Assembly: GCF_023701945.1 (NCBI RefSeq)
Contig: NZ_JABAEF010000008.1
Location: 62,001 to 126,000 of the forward strand
Direction of reading: 5' to 3'
Length of the DNA stretch: 64,000 nucleotides
DNA from: Rhizobium sp. CG5
Lineage (GTDB): Bacteria > Pseudomonadota > Alphaproteobacteria > Rhizobiales > Rhizobiaceae
The notes beneath the pieces were generated by a model. It did no database searches, was not told where the DNA came from, and saw nothing but the letters and a program-made list of their open reading frames with translations. Below, piece after piece: positions 37,703-45,977 of this stretch. The position numbers were made by a program, and so were the translations under genes. Within the stretch, counting starts at the first letter, position 1. Every line of letters begins with the position of its first letter.

Positions 37703-39222
37703 GCCGCGCTCCCTTCGGCGGTCTGGGCGGCAATGGCATCGACGATATGGGTCGTGGTCATCTCGGGCCCGGACAGTTCGGCGACATGGCGCCGGTCGCG
37801 CAGCACCACGACCCGCGAGCTATAGGCCAGCAATTCCTCGAGTTCGGAGGATATGACCAGCAGCGACAGGCCTTTGGCGCAGAGGTCCTCGATCAGCTTG
37901 ATGATTTCGGCATGGGCCCCGACATCGATGCCGCGGGTCGGCTCGTCGAGGATCAGGAATTGCGGATCGGTGGCCAGCCAGCGGGCGAGGATCACTTTCT
38001 GCTGGTTGCCGCCGGACAGCAGCCGGATCGGCTTTTCGCGGTCGGTGGTGCGGATGTCGAGGGCGGCGATATAGTGATCGGCGAGTTCCACCTGTTCGCG
38101 CATAGACATCGGCTTCAGCCAGCCGCGCCGCGCCTGCAGCGCCAGCGCGATATTCTCGCGGATCGACAGGTCGCCGACGATGCCGTCGATCTTGCGGTCC
38201 TCCGGGCAAAAACCGAAGCCGAGGCGGATGGCCTCGCGCGGGCTGCCGATCTTCACCGGCTTGCCATCGATCTCGGCGCTGCCGCTATCGGCGGGACGTA
38301 CGCCAAACAGGGTTTCGGCGGTTTCCGTCCGTCCCGATCCAAGCAGTCCAGCCATGCCGACCACTTCACCGGCGCGGATTGCGAGATCGAAGGGCTGAAC
38401 CCGCCCTCGCCGGCCGAAACTGCTGAATTGATAGCGGATCGGGCCGTCTGGCTCGGCGGTGGCGTGATGGCTCTCCTCGATGGCGGCGAGTTCCCGGCCG
38501 AGCATCATCGAGATCAGGGCCTTGCGATCCAGCGACGCCGTTTCGGCGGTGCCGACCAGGCAGCCGTTGCGCAGCACCGTGACGCGGTCGGCGACCTCGT
38601 AGACCTGGCCTAAGAAATGGGTGATGAAGACGATACCGAGGCCTTTTGCCTTGAGGTCGCGCATGATGCGGAACAGCATCTCGACTTCCTGCGCATCGAG
38701 GCTGGCGGTCGGCTCGTCGAGGATCAGCACCTTGCCGGAGAGATCGACGGCGCGGGCGATCGCCACGACCTGCTGGATGGCCACCGAATAGACCGAGAGT
38801 TCGGCCTTCACATCGATGTCGATGCCGTAGCCTTCCAGCAATTGCCTTGCCTGTTCGTTCATGCGGCGGGTGTCGATCAGGCCGAAGCGGCGCGGCTGGC
38901 GGCCGAGATAGAGGTTTTCGGCAACCGTCAGGTTACCCAGCAGATTGACCTCCTGGTAGACGGTGCCGATGCCGAGCGATTGGGCGGCGTGGGTATCCTT
39001 CGGGTCGATATCGGCGCCGTCGAGCATAATCTGCCCGTCATCGCGCCGATAGGCACCGGTCAGGCATTTCACCAGGGTCGATTTGCCGGCACCGTTTTCG
39101 CCGAGCAGCGCATGGATCTCGCCGCGTCGAAGATGGAAATCGACATGGTCGAGGGCGATCGCGCCGGGGAAATATTTGCAGACCCCGCTGGCCGCCAGAA
39201 TAGCGTTCGAAGTTTCCGTCAT
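37699..39222 (-). CDS. ytfR: Galactofuranose-type sugar ABC ATPase YtfR
   Basis: A 507-aa double ATPase of the sugar-importer (RbsA/MglA) class. The first domain has Walker A LLGENGAGKSTLVKC and Walker B VLILDEPTASLD. The second has the degenerate GLLGSGRTETAETLFG Walker region, LSGGNQQKVILARWLATDPQ and LILDEPTRGIDVGAHAEI. ATG at 39222 follows GAGG at five bases; the upstream GTG at 39240 is less likely. It is separated from ytfQ by a 114-bp spacer with a strong hairpin. Confidence 0.95.
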   Translation of the reverse strand: MTETSNAILAASGVCKYFPGAIALDHVDFHLRRGEIHALLGENGAGKSTLVKCLTGAYRRDDGQIMLDGADIDPKDTHAAQSLGIGTVYQEVNLLGNLTVAENLYLGRQPRRFGLIDTRRMNEQARQLLEGYGIDIDVKAELSVYSVAIQQVVAIARAVDLSGKVLILDEPTASLDAQEVEMLFRIMRDLKAKGLGIVFITHFLGQVYEVADRVTVLRNGCLVGTAETASLDRKALISMMLGRELAAIEESHHATAEPDGPIRYQFSSFGRRGRVQPFDLAIRAGEVVGMAGLLGSGRTETAETLFGVRPADSGSAEIDGKPVKIGSPREAIRLGFGFCPEDRKIDGIVGDLSIRENIALALQARRGWLKPMSMREQVELADHYIAALDIRTTDREKPIRLLSGGNQQKVILARWLATDPQFLILDEPTRGIDVGAHAEIIKLIEDLCAKGLSLLVISSELEELLAYSSRVVVLRDRRHVAELSGPEMTTTHIVDAIAAQTAEGSAA

Positions 39223-39249
39223 GCTTGCCTCAGCCACCACTTCAACCGT

Positions 39250-39278
39250 CCCGCCGGAGGCTTTCGCACTCCGGCGGG
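39250..39278. promoter_or_regulatory. Strong intercistronic hairpin between ytfQ and ytfR
   Basis: CCCGCCGGAG, nine-base loop, CTCCGGCGGG: a perfect ten-bp G+C stem with no T-tract on the minus strand. Such hairpins after binding-protein genes typically protect the upstream mRNA so that far more binding protein than membrane protein is made. Confidence 0.7.
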
Positions 39279-39336
39279 GTGTCGCAGATCAGGGTCGGCC
39301 GCCCTTGTGGACAGCCGGTCCGATGGAAACGACGTC

Positions 39337-40299
39337 TTAGTAGCCGAGGCCCTTCTTCTCTTCGTAGACCTTCTTCGGATCGTCAGCCTGGGTGTAGAGC
39401 TTGGATTCGGTCTGGATCCACTTCGGCGGCAGGGTGCCGTCCTTCTTGAAGGCTTCCAGAGCGTCGAAGGCCGGGCCGGCCATGTTCGGCGTCAGCTCGA
39501 CGGTGGCATTGGCTTCGCCGGCAGCCATGGCCAGGAAGATATCCGGAACGGCATCGATCGAGACGACGAGGATGTCGGTGCCCGGCTTCAGGCCGGCTTC
39601 CTTGATCGCCTGGATGGCACCGACGGCCATGTCGTCATTATGGGCATAGAGGGCGCAGATGTTCTTGCCGCCGTCTTCGGCCTTCAGGAAGCTTTCCATG
39701 ACTTCCTTGCCCTTGGTGCGGGTAAAGTCGCCGGTCTGGCTGCGGACGATCTTGAGGTTTGCCTTGCCGGCAATGCCCTCTTCAAAGCCCTTCTTGCGGT
39801 CGATGGCCGGCGAAGACCCGGTCGTGCCCTGCAGTTCGACGATGTTGCAGGCCTTGTCGCCGACCGTCTTGGCGAGCCATTCGCCGGCAACCTTGCCTTC
39901 ATGCACGAGGTCGGATGTGACCGCCGTCATGTAGAGATCCTTGTTGGCATCGACGGTGCGGTCGAGCAGGATGACCGGGATTTCGGCTTCCTTGGCTTCT
40001 TCGAGCACTTCATCCCAGCCGGTGGCAACGACCGGTGCGACCAGGATCGCATCAACGCCCTGGGCGATGAAGGAGCGCAGCGCCTTGATCTGGTTTTCCT
40101 GCTTCTGCTGGGCATCGGCGAATTTCAGGTCCACGCCGCGCTTTTCGGCCTGCTGCTTGGTCAGCGTGGTTTCCGCCGCGCGCCAACCCGATTCAGAACC
40201 GATCTGCGAAAATCCGACGACGAGGCCTTCGGCCTGGGCCGTGGCGAACATGCAGCCAGCAAGCATCGTGGCGCTGGCAAGCGCTTTAAAAAACTTCAT
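39337..40299 (-). CDS. ytfQ: Galactofuranose-binding periplasmic protein YtfQ
   Basis: A 320-aa periplasmic sugar-binding protein with signal peptide MKFFKALASATMLAGCMFA ending at AQA. From EGLVVGFSQIGSESGWRAAET through APVVATGWDEVLEEAKEAEIPV, VELQGTTGSSPAIDRKKGF, SQTGDFTRTKGKEVMESF and LYAHNDDMAVGAIQAIKEAGLKPG it closely follows E. coli YtfQ as I remember it, which binds galactofuranose. ATG at 40299 follows GGGAGGAAATC. First gene of the importer operon. Confidence 0.95.
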   Translation of the reverse strand: MKFFKALASATMLAGCMFATAQAEGLVVGFSQIGSESGWRAAETTLTKQQAEKRGVDLKFADAQQKQENQIKALRSFIAQGVDAILVAPVVATGWDEVLEEAKEAEIPVILLDRTVDANKDLYMTAVTSDLVHEGKVAGEWLAKTVGDKACNIVELQGTTGSSPAIDRKKGFEEGIAGKANLKIVRSQTGDFTRTKGKEVMESFLKAEDGGKNICALYAHNDDMAVGAIQAIKEAGLKPGTDILVVSIDAVPDIFLAMAAGEANATVELTPNMAGPAFDALEAFKKDGTLPPKWIQTESKLYTQADDPKKVYEEKKGLGY

Positions 40300-40343
40300 G
40301 ATTTCCTCCCTAAGCGTCACCTCCCGTGACACTCCCCCAATAA

Positions 40344-40356
40344 TCATACAATATGA
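40344..40356. promoter_or_regulatory. Candidate operator ahead of the ytfQ operon
   Basis: TCATA-CAA-TATGA, a perfect inverted repeat 45 bp upstream of ytfQ. FCD-type GntR regulators often bind short TA-rich dyads of this sort, and one is encoded at the end of this operon. Binding is inference. Confidence 0.4.
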
Positions 40357-40406
40357 CTTTTGTAAATGTGGCGCTGGCGGGAATTGAAAGAAATCAATCG
40401 GGAAAA

Positions 40407-40560
40407 CAAAAGGCCGCTGTCAGGGCCCCGTTCCCAGCAGAGATGCGGAATACTCTCTGTCGCAGATACCAATCGCAACACTCGGACATTTGCTTCTGAT
40501 TCTCGCGACGGAAATATTTCCAACTTTTCACCGTTGGCGAGTTTGGGTGAATCTCAGGGA
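40407..40560 (-). repeat. Related 3'-flank sequence, copy A (downstream of tetR)
   Basis: This stretch after the TetR gene resembles 42016-42170 after the transglutaminase-like gene, in the same orientation. Shared blocks include GGAATACTCTCTG and a 28-base exact match containing TTCACC...GGTGAA (40526-40553). A degenerate terminator-like GGCC hairpin is at its far end. See findings. Confidence 0.7.
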
Positions 40561-40577
40561 TTACGCGGCAAGACGCC

Positions 40578-41159
40578 TCACCGCGATGAACGTTGCCCGA
40601 TGCCTTCGACAACAATACGGATGATGTGTCTGATTTCGCCCTCTGTAAACTGCCCTCTGGTGAGGGCTGACAGCATCGCCTGACCGTAGATTCCAAGTAG
40701 AACGAGCGCCATAAAATTGGGGTCATCATCCTTGCGAATGAAACCCTGCCGTTGGCCGAGTAGCAGAATGTCCCTGACAAGCCGCTGGAATGAGGGCCGG
40801 TCGGACGGCGGCTCAAGGGATGGCCTGTCGGCCGGGGCAAGGGCCAGCCTTGCAAGCGAGGGATTTGCCAGACACCAGCGCGCGCTGTCGAGAAAGACGC
40901 CTTCGAGCAAAGGAAATACGTCGTCGCCGGCCTCCATTCGATCGCGATAGGGCGCGTCGTTTGCTTCCACGCGGGCTATGAGTTGCGAGGCGATTTCGTC
41001 TTTTGAGGCGAACAGGTTGTAGACCGTCTTGCGGGTCAAGCCCGCCCGCATAGCGATTTCCTCAACGGAAGTGGCCGCGAACCCCTTCTCCCGAAACGCA
41101 GCGTCGGCAGCATCGAGGATGAGAATTCGGGACCGGTCCGTTCGCTTTGGGATTGCCAT
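40578..41159 (-). CDS. TetR/AcrR-family transcriptional regulator
   Basis: A 193-aa repressor. The N-terminal helix-turn-helix is textbook: RILILDAADAAFREKGFAATSVEEIAMRAGLTRKTVYNLFASKDEI split across residues 10-55. The C-terminal ligand domain is less conserved and gives no ligand. It is divergent from the DUF4336 gene with a 54-bp spacer holding two tandem TTTATAC-type operators, so it very probably represses itself and that gene. TetR proteins of this short-spacer type usually bind the dyad as dimers. Confidence 0.93.
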   Translation of the reverse strand: MAIPKRTDRSRILILDAADAAFREKGFAATSVEEIAMRAGLTRKTVYNLFASKDEIASQLIARVEANDAPYRDRMEAGDDVFPLLEGVFLDSARWCLANPSLARLALAPADRPSLEPPSDRPSFQRLVRDILLLGQRQGFIRKDDDPNFMALVLLGIYGQAMLSALTRGQFTEGEIRHIIRIVVEGIGQRSSR

Positions 41160-41160
41160 A

Positions 41161-41195
41161 TTTATACAATAGTATAAATTTATACTGATGTAAAC
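41161..41195. promoter_or_regulatory. Tandem TetR operators in the divergent promoter
   Basis: TTTATAC-AATA-GTATAAA (41161-41178) is a perfect 18-bp dyad; TTTATAC-TGAT-GTAAAC (41179-41195) directly abuts it as a weaker copy. They lie one base from the tetR start codon and 19 bp before the DUF4336 start, ideal for repressing both. Confidence 0.75.
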
Positions 41196-41213
41196 GTTTG
41201 TGGGGTAACGGCT

Positions 41214-41912
41214 ATGTTAAAGGAGTTCGGCCCGAATATCTGGATTGCGGACGGGCCGACGGTCACGGCGACGGCTGGATTTCATTATCCCACGCGCATG
41301 GCTGTCATCAGGTTGGCCAATAGCGATCTGGTCCTTTGGTCGCCAACGGCGCTTACGGATGATCTTTGCGCCGAGGTCGAAACGTTAGGGGCGGTGCGCT
41401 ATCTGGTCCCTCCCAACTCTCTCCACCACTCATTCCTTGGCGACTGGCAGCGGGTATATCCTGACGCCAGGGTCTGTGCGCCGCCTGGTTTGCGGGAGAA
41501 ACGCAATGATATTAGGTGCGACGCGGATTTTAGCGATCGTCCGATCGCGGCATGGGCAGGGGAGATTGATCACGCGATCATGTGGGGCAATCGGATCACA
41601 ACGGAAGTCATCTTCTTTCATCGCCAGAGCGGGACCGCGATTTTCACCGATCTGATTCAGCAATTCCCGCGCGGATGGTTTAGGGGCTGGCGGGCGCTTG
41701 TTGCCCGGCTGGACCTGATGACGGCCGCTGAGCCTACGGTGCCACGAAAATTTCGAGCAGCCTTCACCAACCGACGCGCCGCGCGTGAATCTCTCCGGCG
41801 TATTCTGGCATGGCCTACGGAAAAGGTGATTATAGCCCACGGCCCGCCGATCACCCATCACGGGCAAGCATTCCTGCGCCGGGCGTTTCGCTGGCTAGCT
41901 GAAAAGGGATAG
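41214..41912 (+). CDS. DUF4336 family protein (metallo-beta-lactamase-like fold)
   Basis: A 232-aa DUF4336 protein, reaction unknown. LKEFGPNIWIADGPTV and YPTRMAVIRLANSDLVLWSPTAL open the family; VRYLVPPNSLHHSFLGDWQRVYPDARVCAPPGL and the late IIAHGPPITHHG supply His residues where metallo-hydrolases bind metal, though the classical HxHxDH set is not complete. ATG at 41214 has a GGGG-type ribosome site. It is controlled by the divergent TetR gene, suggesting response to a small molecule. Confidence 0.85.
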   Translation: MLKEFGPNIWIADGPTVTATAGFHYPTRMAVIRLANSDLVLWSPTALTDDLCAEVETLGAVRYLVPPNSLHHSFLGDWQRVYPDARVCAPPGLREKRNDIRCDADFSDRPIAAWAGEIDHAIMWGNRITTEVIFFHRQSGTAIFTDLIQQFPRGWFRGWRALVARLDLMTAAEPTVPRKFRAAFTNRRAARESLRRILAWPTEKVIIAHGPPITHHGQAFLRRAFRWLAEKG

Positions 41913-42015
41913 ATTCCGCCAGCCTGTCGCGAAAATCCCGATCAAACCGACAGCTTTGCAACTGATATTTGCGACAAAGCCCATCTTGCCAGCATCGTGT
42001 CGCCATTCAAGCTTG

Positions 42016-42042
42016 AAAAACAAGGGCGCCGCCAGGGCGCCC
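42016..42042 (-). terminator. Terminator after the transglutaminase-like gene
   Basis: On the minus strand GGGCGCC, five-base loop, GGCGCCC, then TTGTTTTT. It lies 118 bp past the stop codon, an unusually long 3' untranslated stretch. Confidence 0.65.
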
Positions 42043-42170
42043 CGTTCAGCGCTGACATGGGGAATACTCTCTGACGCAAAGATCAATTGTAAAACCCGGA
42101 GTTTTGCTCCTGATTTTCACGATCGAAATGTTTTCACCGTTGGCGAGTTTGGGTGAATGCTAGGAATTGC
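42016..42170 (-). repeat. Related 3'-flank sequence, copy B (downstream of the transglutaminase-like gene)
   Basis: Partner of 40407-40560. It includes the last bases of the transglutaminase-like gene, the 28-base exact match with copy A (42130-42157), GGAATACTCTCTG (42061-42073) and a terminator hairpin at 42024-42042. Confidence 0.7.
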
Positions 42171-43020
42171 GCAACACGACAGCGACAGCCTCGCCGTGTG
42201 GGAAGCTGACAACCTGCTCTGGCAAAGGCCAATCCGCGATTACTTCCGGCTCACCGTCCCCGTCAAGATCGGCGTTCTTGAGCCTTGAAGCGAGGTGGTC
42301 GAGCGTTATGCGCGCCTGTTGCGGCACTTGAGTTGAAACCGGGGAAAGGTCCTTTGACAGACCCCAGTAATCCCAGGGTTTCAGTTCCAGTTTACGCAGG
42401 GCCGCGATTTCTCGAAGCAGGCTTCCCGCGACGAACCATTGCCCGCCAAGGTCGAGGCTCGACACGCCAAATCGCGTGGCGATCGCCGGCTCGTCCTTGA
42501 TTAGAAACCATGCCTCGCTTGCTGTTAGGAACCGCTCGCGCGGCACGTCCAATGTATCGAATGACACTGCCTCGATCGCCGCAAACTCCACATCGAGCCG
42601 TTTCCAACGGCCGCCGTCATGCCATTCGCAGAGCCAATGATCTTCCCAATGGCCAGGCGCCAGATAGTCGGCAAACCCGACCCGCAGGCGTGCCGGGGTG
42701 CCGTGCTGACGAAATCTGCTCACCGCCAGTAGAGCGAAATCCCGGCATACGCCGCCGACCTTGGGCTGCGTGGCATCGCCCTCCAGCAAATTGCGGTTTA
42801 CGGCGACAGACAGGATCTCTGCCACCGAACGAAGCTCCATATCGGCGGCCTGTTCCGGTGCGAAGCCTCGTTCTTCGGACTCAGGCCCGCGAGGATGCTG
42901 CAGGAATGAACTGATCCACCGGGCCATTGACCGAGGTTCGACGCCACCGCGCATCAATGTTTCGCGATACGGCCCAGGGTCCGAGTAGACGCTGTGAGAA
43001 GCAGCGAAGGATTTGCGCAT
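42160..43020 (-). CDS. Transglutaminase-like cysteine protease-fold protein
   Basis: A 286-aa protein with a transglutaminase-like core. GGVCRDFALLAVSRFRQHG carries the putative catalytic Cys92, GHWEDHWLCEW the His (His128 or His124) and RLDVEF the Asp143, in the order of the family triad. N- and C-terminal parts are not recognised; the tail ends EAVAVVLRNS. There is no signal peptide, so it is likely cytoplasmic. ATG at 43020 follows GGAAAGAG; the frame to 43074 overlaps the divergent GST leader. Substrate unknown. Confidence 0.82.
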   Translation of the reverse strand: MRKSFAASHSVYSDPGPYRETLMRGGVEPRSMARWISSFLQHPRGPESEERGFAPEQAADMELRSVAEILSVAVNRNLLEGDATQPKVGGVCRDFALLAVSRFRQHGTPARLRVGFADYLAPGHWEDHWLCEWHDGGRWKRLDVEFAAIEAVSFDTLDVPRERFLTASEAWFLIKDEPAIATRFGVSSLDLGGQWFVAGSLLREIAALRKLELKPWDYWGLSKDLSPVSTQVPQQARITLDHLASRLKNADLDGDGEPEVIADWPLPEQVVSFPHGEAVAVVLRNS

Positions 43021-43182
43021 TGCTGTCTCTTTCCAGTTGAGGATTGAGACATGACAAGGAGGGCAAATTTTCAAAAATTGTCAATCGGACACTTGTTCCG
43101 GAATGATGGGCCATCGCATAAATTACCATGGACGCGGCTTGCTTTGGATTCCAAGGCAAGCGCAATTCATGAAGGTGAGACG

Positions 43183-43821
43183 ATGACCGCACAACCGCGC
43201 CTCTTCGGAGCAGATTACAGCGTTTACGTGCGAATTGCGCGACTATGCCTGATCGAGAAAGGCATCGAATATCACCTTGTTCCGATCGATATCTTCGCAG
43301 ACGGCGGTCCTCCAACCGACTACCTGGCAAAGCACCCATTCGGACGCATTCCTGCATTCGAGCATCACGAGTTTAGCCTCTTTGAGACCAGTGCCATCGC
43401 TCGATATATTGATGACGCGTTCGAGGGGCAGCAACTTCAGCCCTCGGATCCGGTGCATCGTGCACGATGCAATCAGTTGATCAGCATTGCTGACAACTAT
43501 GCCTATCCTCACCTGGTGTGGGGTGTTTACGTGGAGCGGATATCGAAGCCCGGCAGAGGCGTTCCCACTGACGAGGACAAGCTCGCCGCGGCTCTTGCGA
43601 AAGCACGAAACTGCCTGGCGGCGATGTCCCAACTGATGAGAGACGGTCCATGGCTGGTTGGCGAGCAGCTCACGCTAGCCGACTTGTACGCCGCGCCCAT
43701 GTTTGACTATTTCCTGATGACATCCGAAGGGGCGGAACTCATTCGTCAATACGGAAATCTCCAGGCTTGGTGGACCCGTATGGCGCTACGGCCTTCAATG
43801 GCAGCGACCAAACCGTCCTAG
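43183..43821 (+). CDS. Glutathione S-transferase family protein
   Basis: A 212-aa cytosolic GST. The N-terminal thioredoxin-like half has RLFGADYSVYVRIARLCLIEKGIEYHLVPIDIF in several segments, with HPFGRIPAFEHHEFSLFETSAIARYID giving the cis-Pro glutathione-binding loop. The helical C-terminal half has PWLVGEQLTLADLYAAPMFDY. The substrate is unknown. ATG at 43183 follows AAGGTGAG; an upstream in-frame ATG at 43051 overlaps the divergent gene. A terminator shared with the convergent bmp gene follows. Confidence 0.92.
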   Translation: MTAQPRLFGADYSVYVRIARLCLIEKGIEYHLVPIDIFADGGPPTDYLAKHPFGRIPAFEHHEFSLFETSAIARYIDDAFEGQQLQPSDPVHRARCNQLISIADNYAYPHLVWGVYVERISKPGRGVPTDEDKLAAALAKARNCLAAMSQLMRDGPWLVGEQLTLADLYAAPMFDYFLMTSEGAELIRQYGNLQAWWTRMALRPSMAATKPS

Positions 43822-43886
43822 TTTTCAGACCGTCTGTCCGACCAACGCGACGGTTCTGCGACTGAGTGGATCTTGCCATCGCTTCG

Positions 43887-43917
43887 CCAAAAACAAAGGG
43901 CGCCACGGGGCGCCCTT
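43887..43917 (-). terminator. Terminator between GST and the BMP-type operon
   Basis: AAGGGCGCC (43896-43904), four-base loop, GGCGCCCTT (43909-43917). On the minus strand it is followed by TTTGTTTTT, so it mainly stops the bmp operon; the plus-strand side has only a short TTG. Confidence 0.8.
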
Positions 43918-43948
43918 GTCGTTCTCGTCGGGTTCAATATTGAACAGC

Positions 43949-45022
43949 TTACTGCGGCAGCTTGTCGTCGACGCCTTCGATGTAGAAGTTCATGCCTAGC
44001 AGCGTGCCGTCGTCGGCCTTTTCGCCGTCCTTCAGCCAGTCCGAGCCGTCCTGCTTCTTGATCGGGCCGGTGAAGGGATGCAGTTCGCCCGACTTGATCT
44101 TGGCTTCGGTGGCTTCCGCCATGGCCTTCACGTCGTCCGGCATGTTGGTATAGGGCGCCATGGTCAGAATGCCGTCCTTCAGGCCGTCCCAGCTTTGCTG
44201 CGACTTCCAGGTGCCGTCGAGCAGCGCCTGGGTGCGCTTGATGTAATAGGCGCCCCAGGTATCCTTGATGGCGGTCAGCTGGGTGTTCGGGCCGGCGGCG
44301 ATCATGTCGGAGGCCTGACCGAAGGCCTTGATGCCGCGCTCCTGCGCGACCTGCATCGGCGCTGTCGTGTCGGTGTGCTGGGTCAGGATATCGACGCCCT
44401 GGTCGATCAGCGCCTTGGCGGCGTCGGCTTCCTTGCCCGGGTCGAACCAGGTGTTGACCCAGATGACCTTCATCTTGAAATCGGGATTGACCGACTTGGC
44501 GCCGAGTTCGAAGGCATTGATGCCCATGACGACTTCCGGGATCGGGAAGGAGGCGATGTAACCGGCCACGCCCTTGGCAGACATCTTGCCGGCGATCTGG
44601 CCGGAAATATAGCGGCCTTCATAGAAGCGCGAATTGTAGGTGGCGACATTGTCGGACGACTTGAAGCCGGTGGCATGTTCGAACTTCACATCCGGGAATT
44701 TCGCGGCGACCTTGACGGTCGCATCCATGAAGCCGAAGGAGGTGGTGAAGATCATCGCACAGCCGGAGCGGGCCAGGCGCTCGATGGCGCGCTCGGCATC
44801 CGGGCCTTCCGGCACGCTTTCCAGGAACGGCGTTTCGATCTTGTCGCCGAAATGGGCCTGCAGCTCCTGGCGGCCAATATCATGGGCCTGGGTCCAGCCG
44901 CCATCGGTCTTGGTGCCGACATAGATGAAGCAGACCTTGGTCTTGTCCTGGGCCTCGGCTCCGACGGTAAACCCGCCGAGCGCGGCCGTCGTTGCAACAA
45001 GTGCTATGAGCAGTTTCTTCAT
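43949..45022 (-). CDS. BMP-family (nucleoside-type) periplasmic binding protein
   Basis: A 357-aa BMP/PnrA-type binding protein, usually for purine nucleosides. Signal peptide MKKLLIALVATTAALGGFTV ends at AEA. Family sequence: KVCFIYVGTKTDGGWTQAHDIGRQELQ, ARSGCAMIFTTSFGFMD, FEHATGFKSSDNVATYNSRFYEGRYISG and DILTQHTDTTAPMQVAQE split in order. It has no lipobox. It is the last gene of the importer operon, which is unusual because the binding protein commonly comes first. Confidence 0.93.
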   Translation of the reverse strand: MKKLLIALVATTAALGGFTVGAEAQDKTKVCFIYVGTKTDGGWTQAHDIGRQELQAHFGDKIETPFLESVPEGPDAERAIERLARSGCAMIFTTSFGFMDATVKVAAKFPDVKFEHATGFKSSDNVATYNSRFYEGRYISGQIAGKMSAKGVAGYIASFPIPEVVMGINAFELGAKSVNPDFKMKVIWVNTWFDPGKEADAAKALIDQGVDILTQHTDTTAPMQVAQERGIKAFGQASDMIAAGPNTQLTAIKDTWGAYYIKRTQALLDGTWKSQQSWDGLKDGILTMAPYTNMPDDVKAMAEATEAKIKSGELHPFTGPIKKQDGSDWLKDGEKADDGTLLGMNFYIEGVDDKLPQ

Positions 45023-45059
45023 GGTAACCCCTATCCGTTTTCGTTGATATCCAGGTGTT

Positions 45060-45977
45060 TTATCGGTCCGGCACGAAGGGCTTGCCCAGGGATGCCGGTG
45101 TATTGATCAGCGTGGTGCGCCGATTATGGGAAATTATGATCAGCACGACAATGGTCGCGACATAGGGCAGTGCCGAGAGAAACTGCGACGGCAGGCCGAT
45201 GCCGAAGGCCTGGGCATGCAGCTGGCCTATCGACACGGCGCCGAACAGATAGCCGCCGGCCAGCACCCGCCAGGGCCGCCAGGAGGCAAACACCACCAGC
45301 GCCAGGGCGATCCAGCCGCGGCCGGCCGACATGTTCTCCACCCATTGCGGCGTATAGACCAGCGACAGCTGCGCGCCGGCGAGCCCTGCGCAGGCGCCGC
45401 CGAACATCACGGCCAGATATCGGGTGCGGATGACCGAGATGCCGAGCGCATGGGCCGAACTGTGGCTGTCGCCGATGGCCCTGAGCTTCAGCCCGGCCCG
45501 GCTCTTGAACAGGAACCAGTTGACGCCGACGACCAGCGCGATCGACAGGTAGAAGACGATGTCCTGGTGGAACAGCAGCGGGCCGACAAAGGGAATATCG
45601 GACAAGAGCGGAATGGCGATCGGCTGCAGCTTGACGCCGGGAATGCCGACAAAGCTCTCGCCGAGCATGCCGGAGATGCCAAGGCCGAGAATGGTCAGCG
45701 CCAGGCCGGTCGCCACCTGATTGGCGACCAGCGTCAGGGTGAGAAAGCCGAACAGCAGCGAAAAGGCAGCGCCTGACACGATGCCGGCCAGGATGCCGAC
45801 GAAGGGCGAGCCGGACAGCTGGGCGGCGGCAAAGGCGCAGACGGCGCCCATGATCATCATGCCCTCGACGCCGAGATTGAGAACGCCGGAGCGCTCCGTC
45901 ACCAGTTCGCCGACCGAGGCGATGACCAGCGGCGTGGCAGCGGTGATGATGGTCAGGAGAATGGCTTCGATGATCAT
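45060..45977 (-). CDS. BMP-type ABC importer permease 2
   Basis: A 305-aa inner-membrane permease of the BPD_transp_2 class. It begins MIIEAILLTIITAATPLVIASVG and shows LVTERSGVLNLGVEGMMIMGAV, a loop typical of nucleoside/simple-sugar permeases, and GDSHSSAHALGISVIRTRYLAV. Its ATG overlaps the stop of permease 1 by four bases. A 37-bp gap separates it from the binding-protein gene. Confidence 0.93.
   Translation of the reverse strand: MIIEAILLTIITAATPLVIASVGELVTERSGVLNLGVEGMMIMGAVCAFAAAQLSGSPFVGILAGIVSGAAFSLLFGFLTLTLVANQVATGLALTILGLGISGMLGESFVGIPGVKLQPIAIPLLSDIPFVGPLLFHQDIVFYLSIALVVGVNWFLFKSRAGLKLRAIGDSHSSAHALGISVIRTRYLAVMFGGACAGLAGAQLSLVYTPQWVENMSAGRGWIALALVVFASWRPWRVLAGGYLFGAVSIGQLHAQAFGIGLPSQFLSALPYVATIVVLIIISHNRRTTLINTPASLGKPFVPDR

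Noticed and set aside
35721..37739. A 672-codon open frame spanning both sugar permeases, as if fused
   Set aside because: Only the second half (from 36689) reads as a permease. The first half is the wrong frame of ytfT, which has its own intact frame, start and overlapping junctions.
38617..40329. 570-codon plus-strand frame over ytfR/ytfQ
   Set aside because: Antisense shadow; both genes on the minus strand are clear family members.
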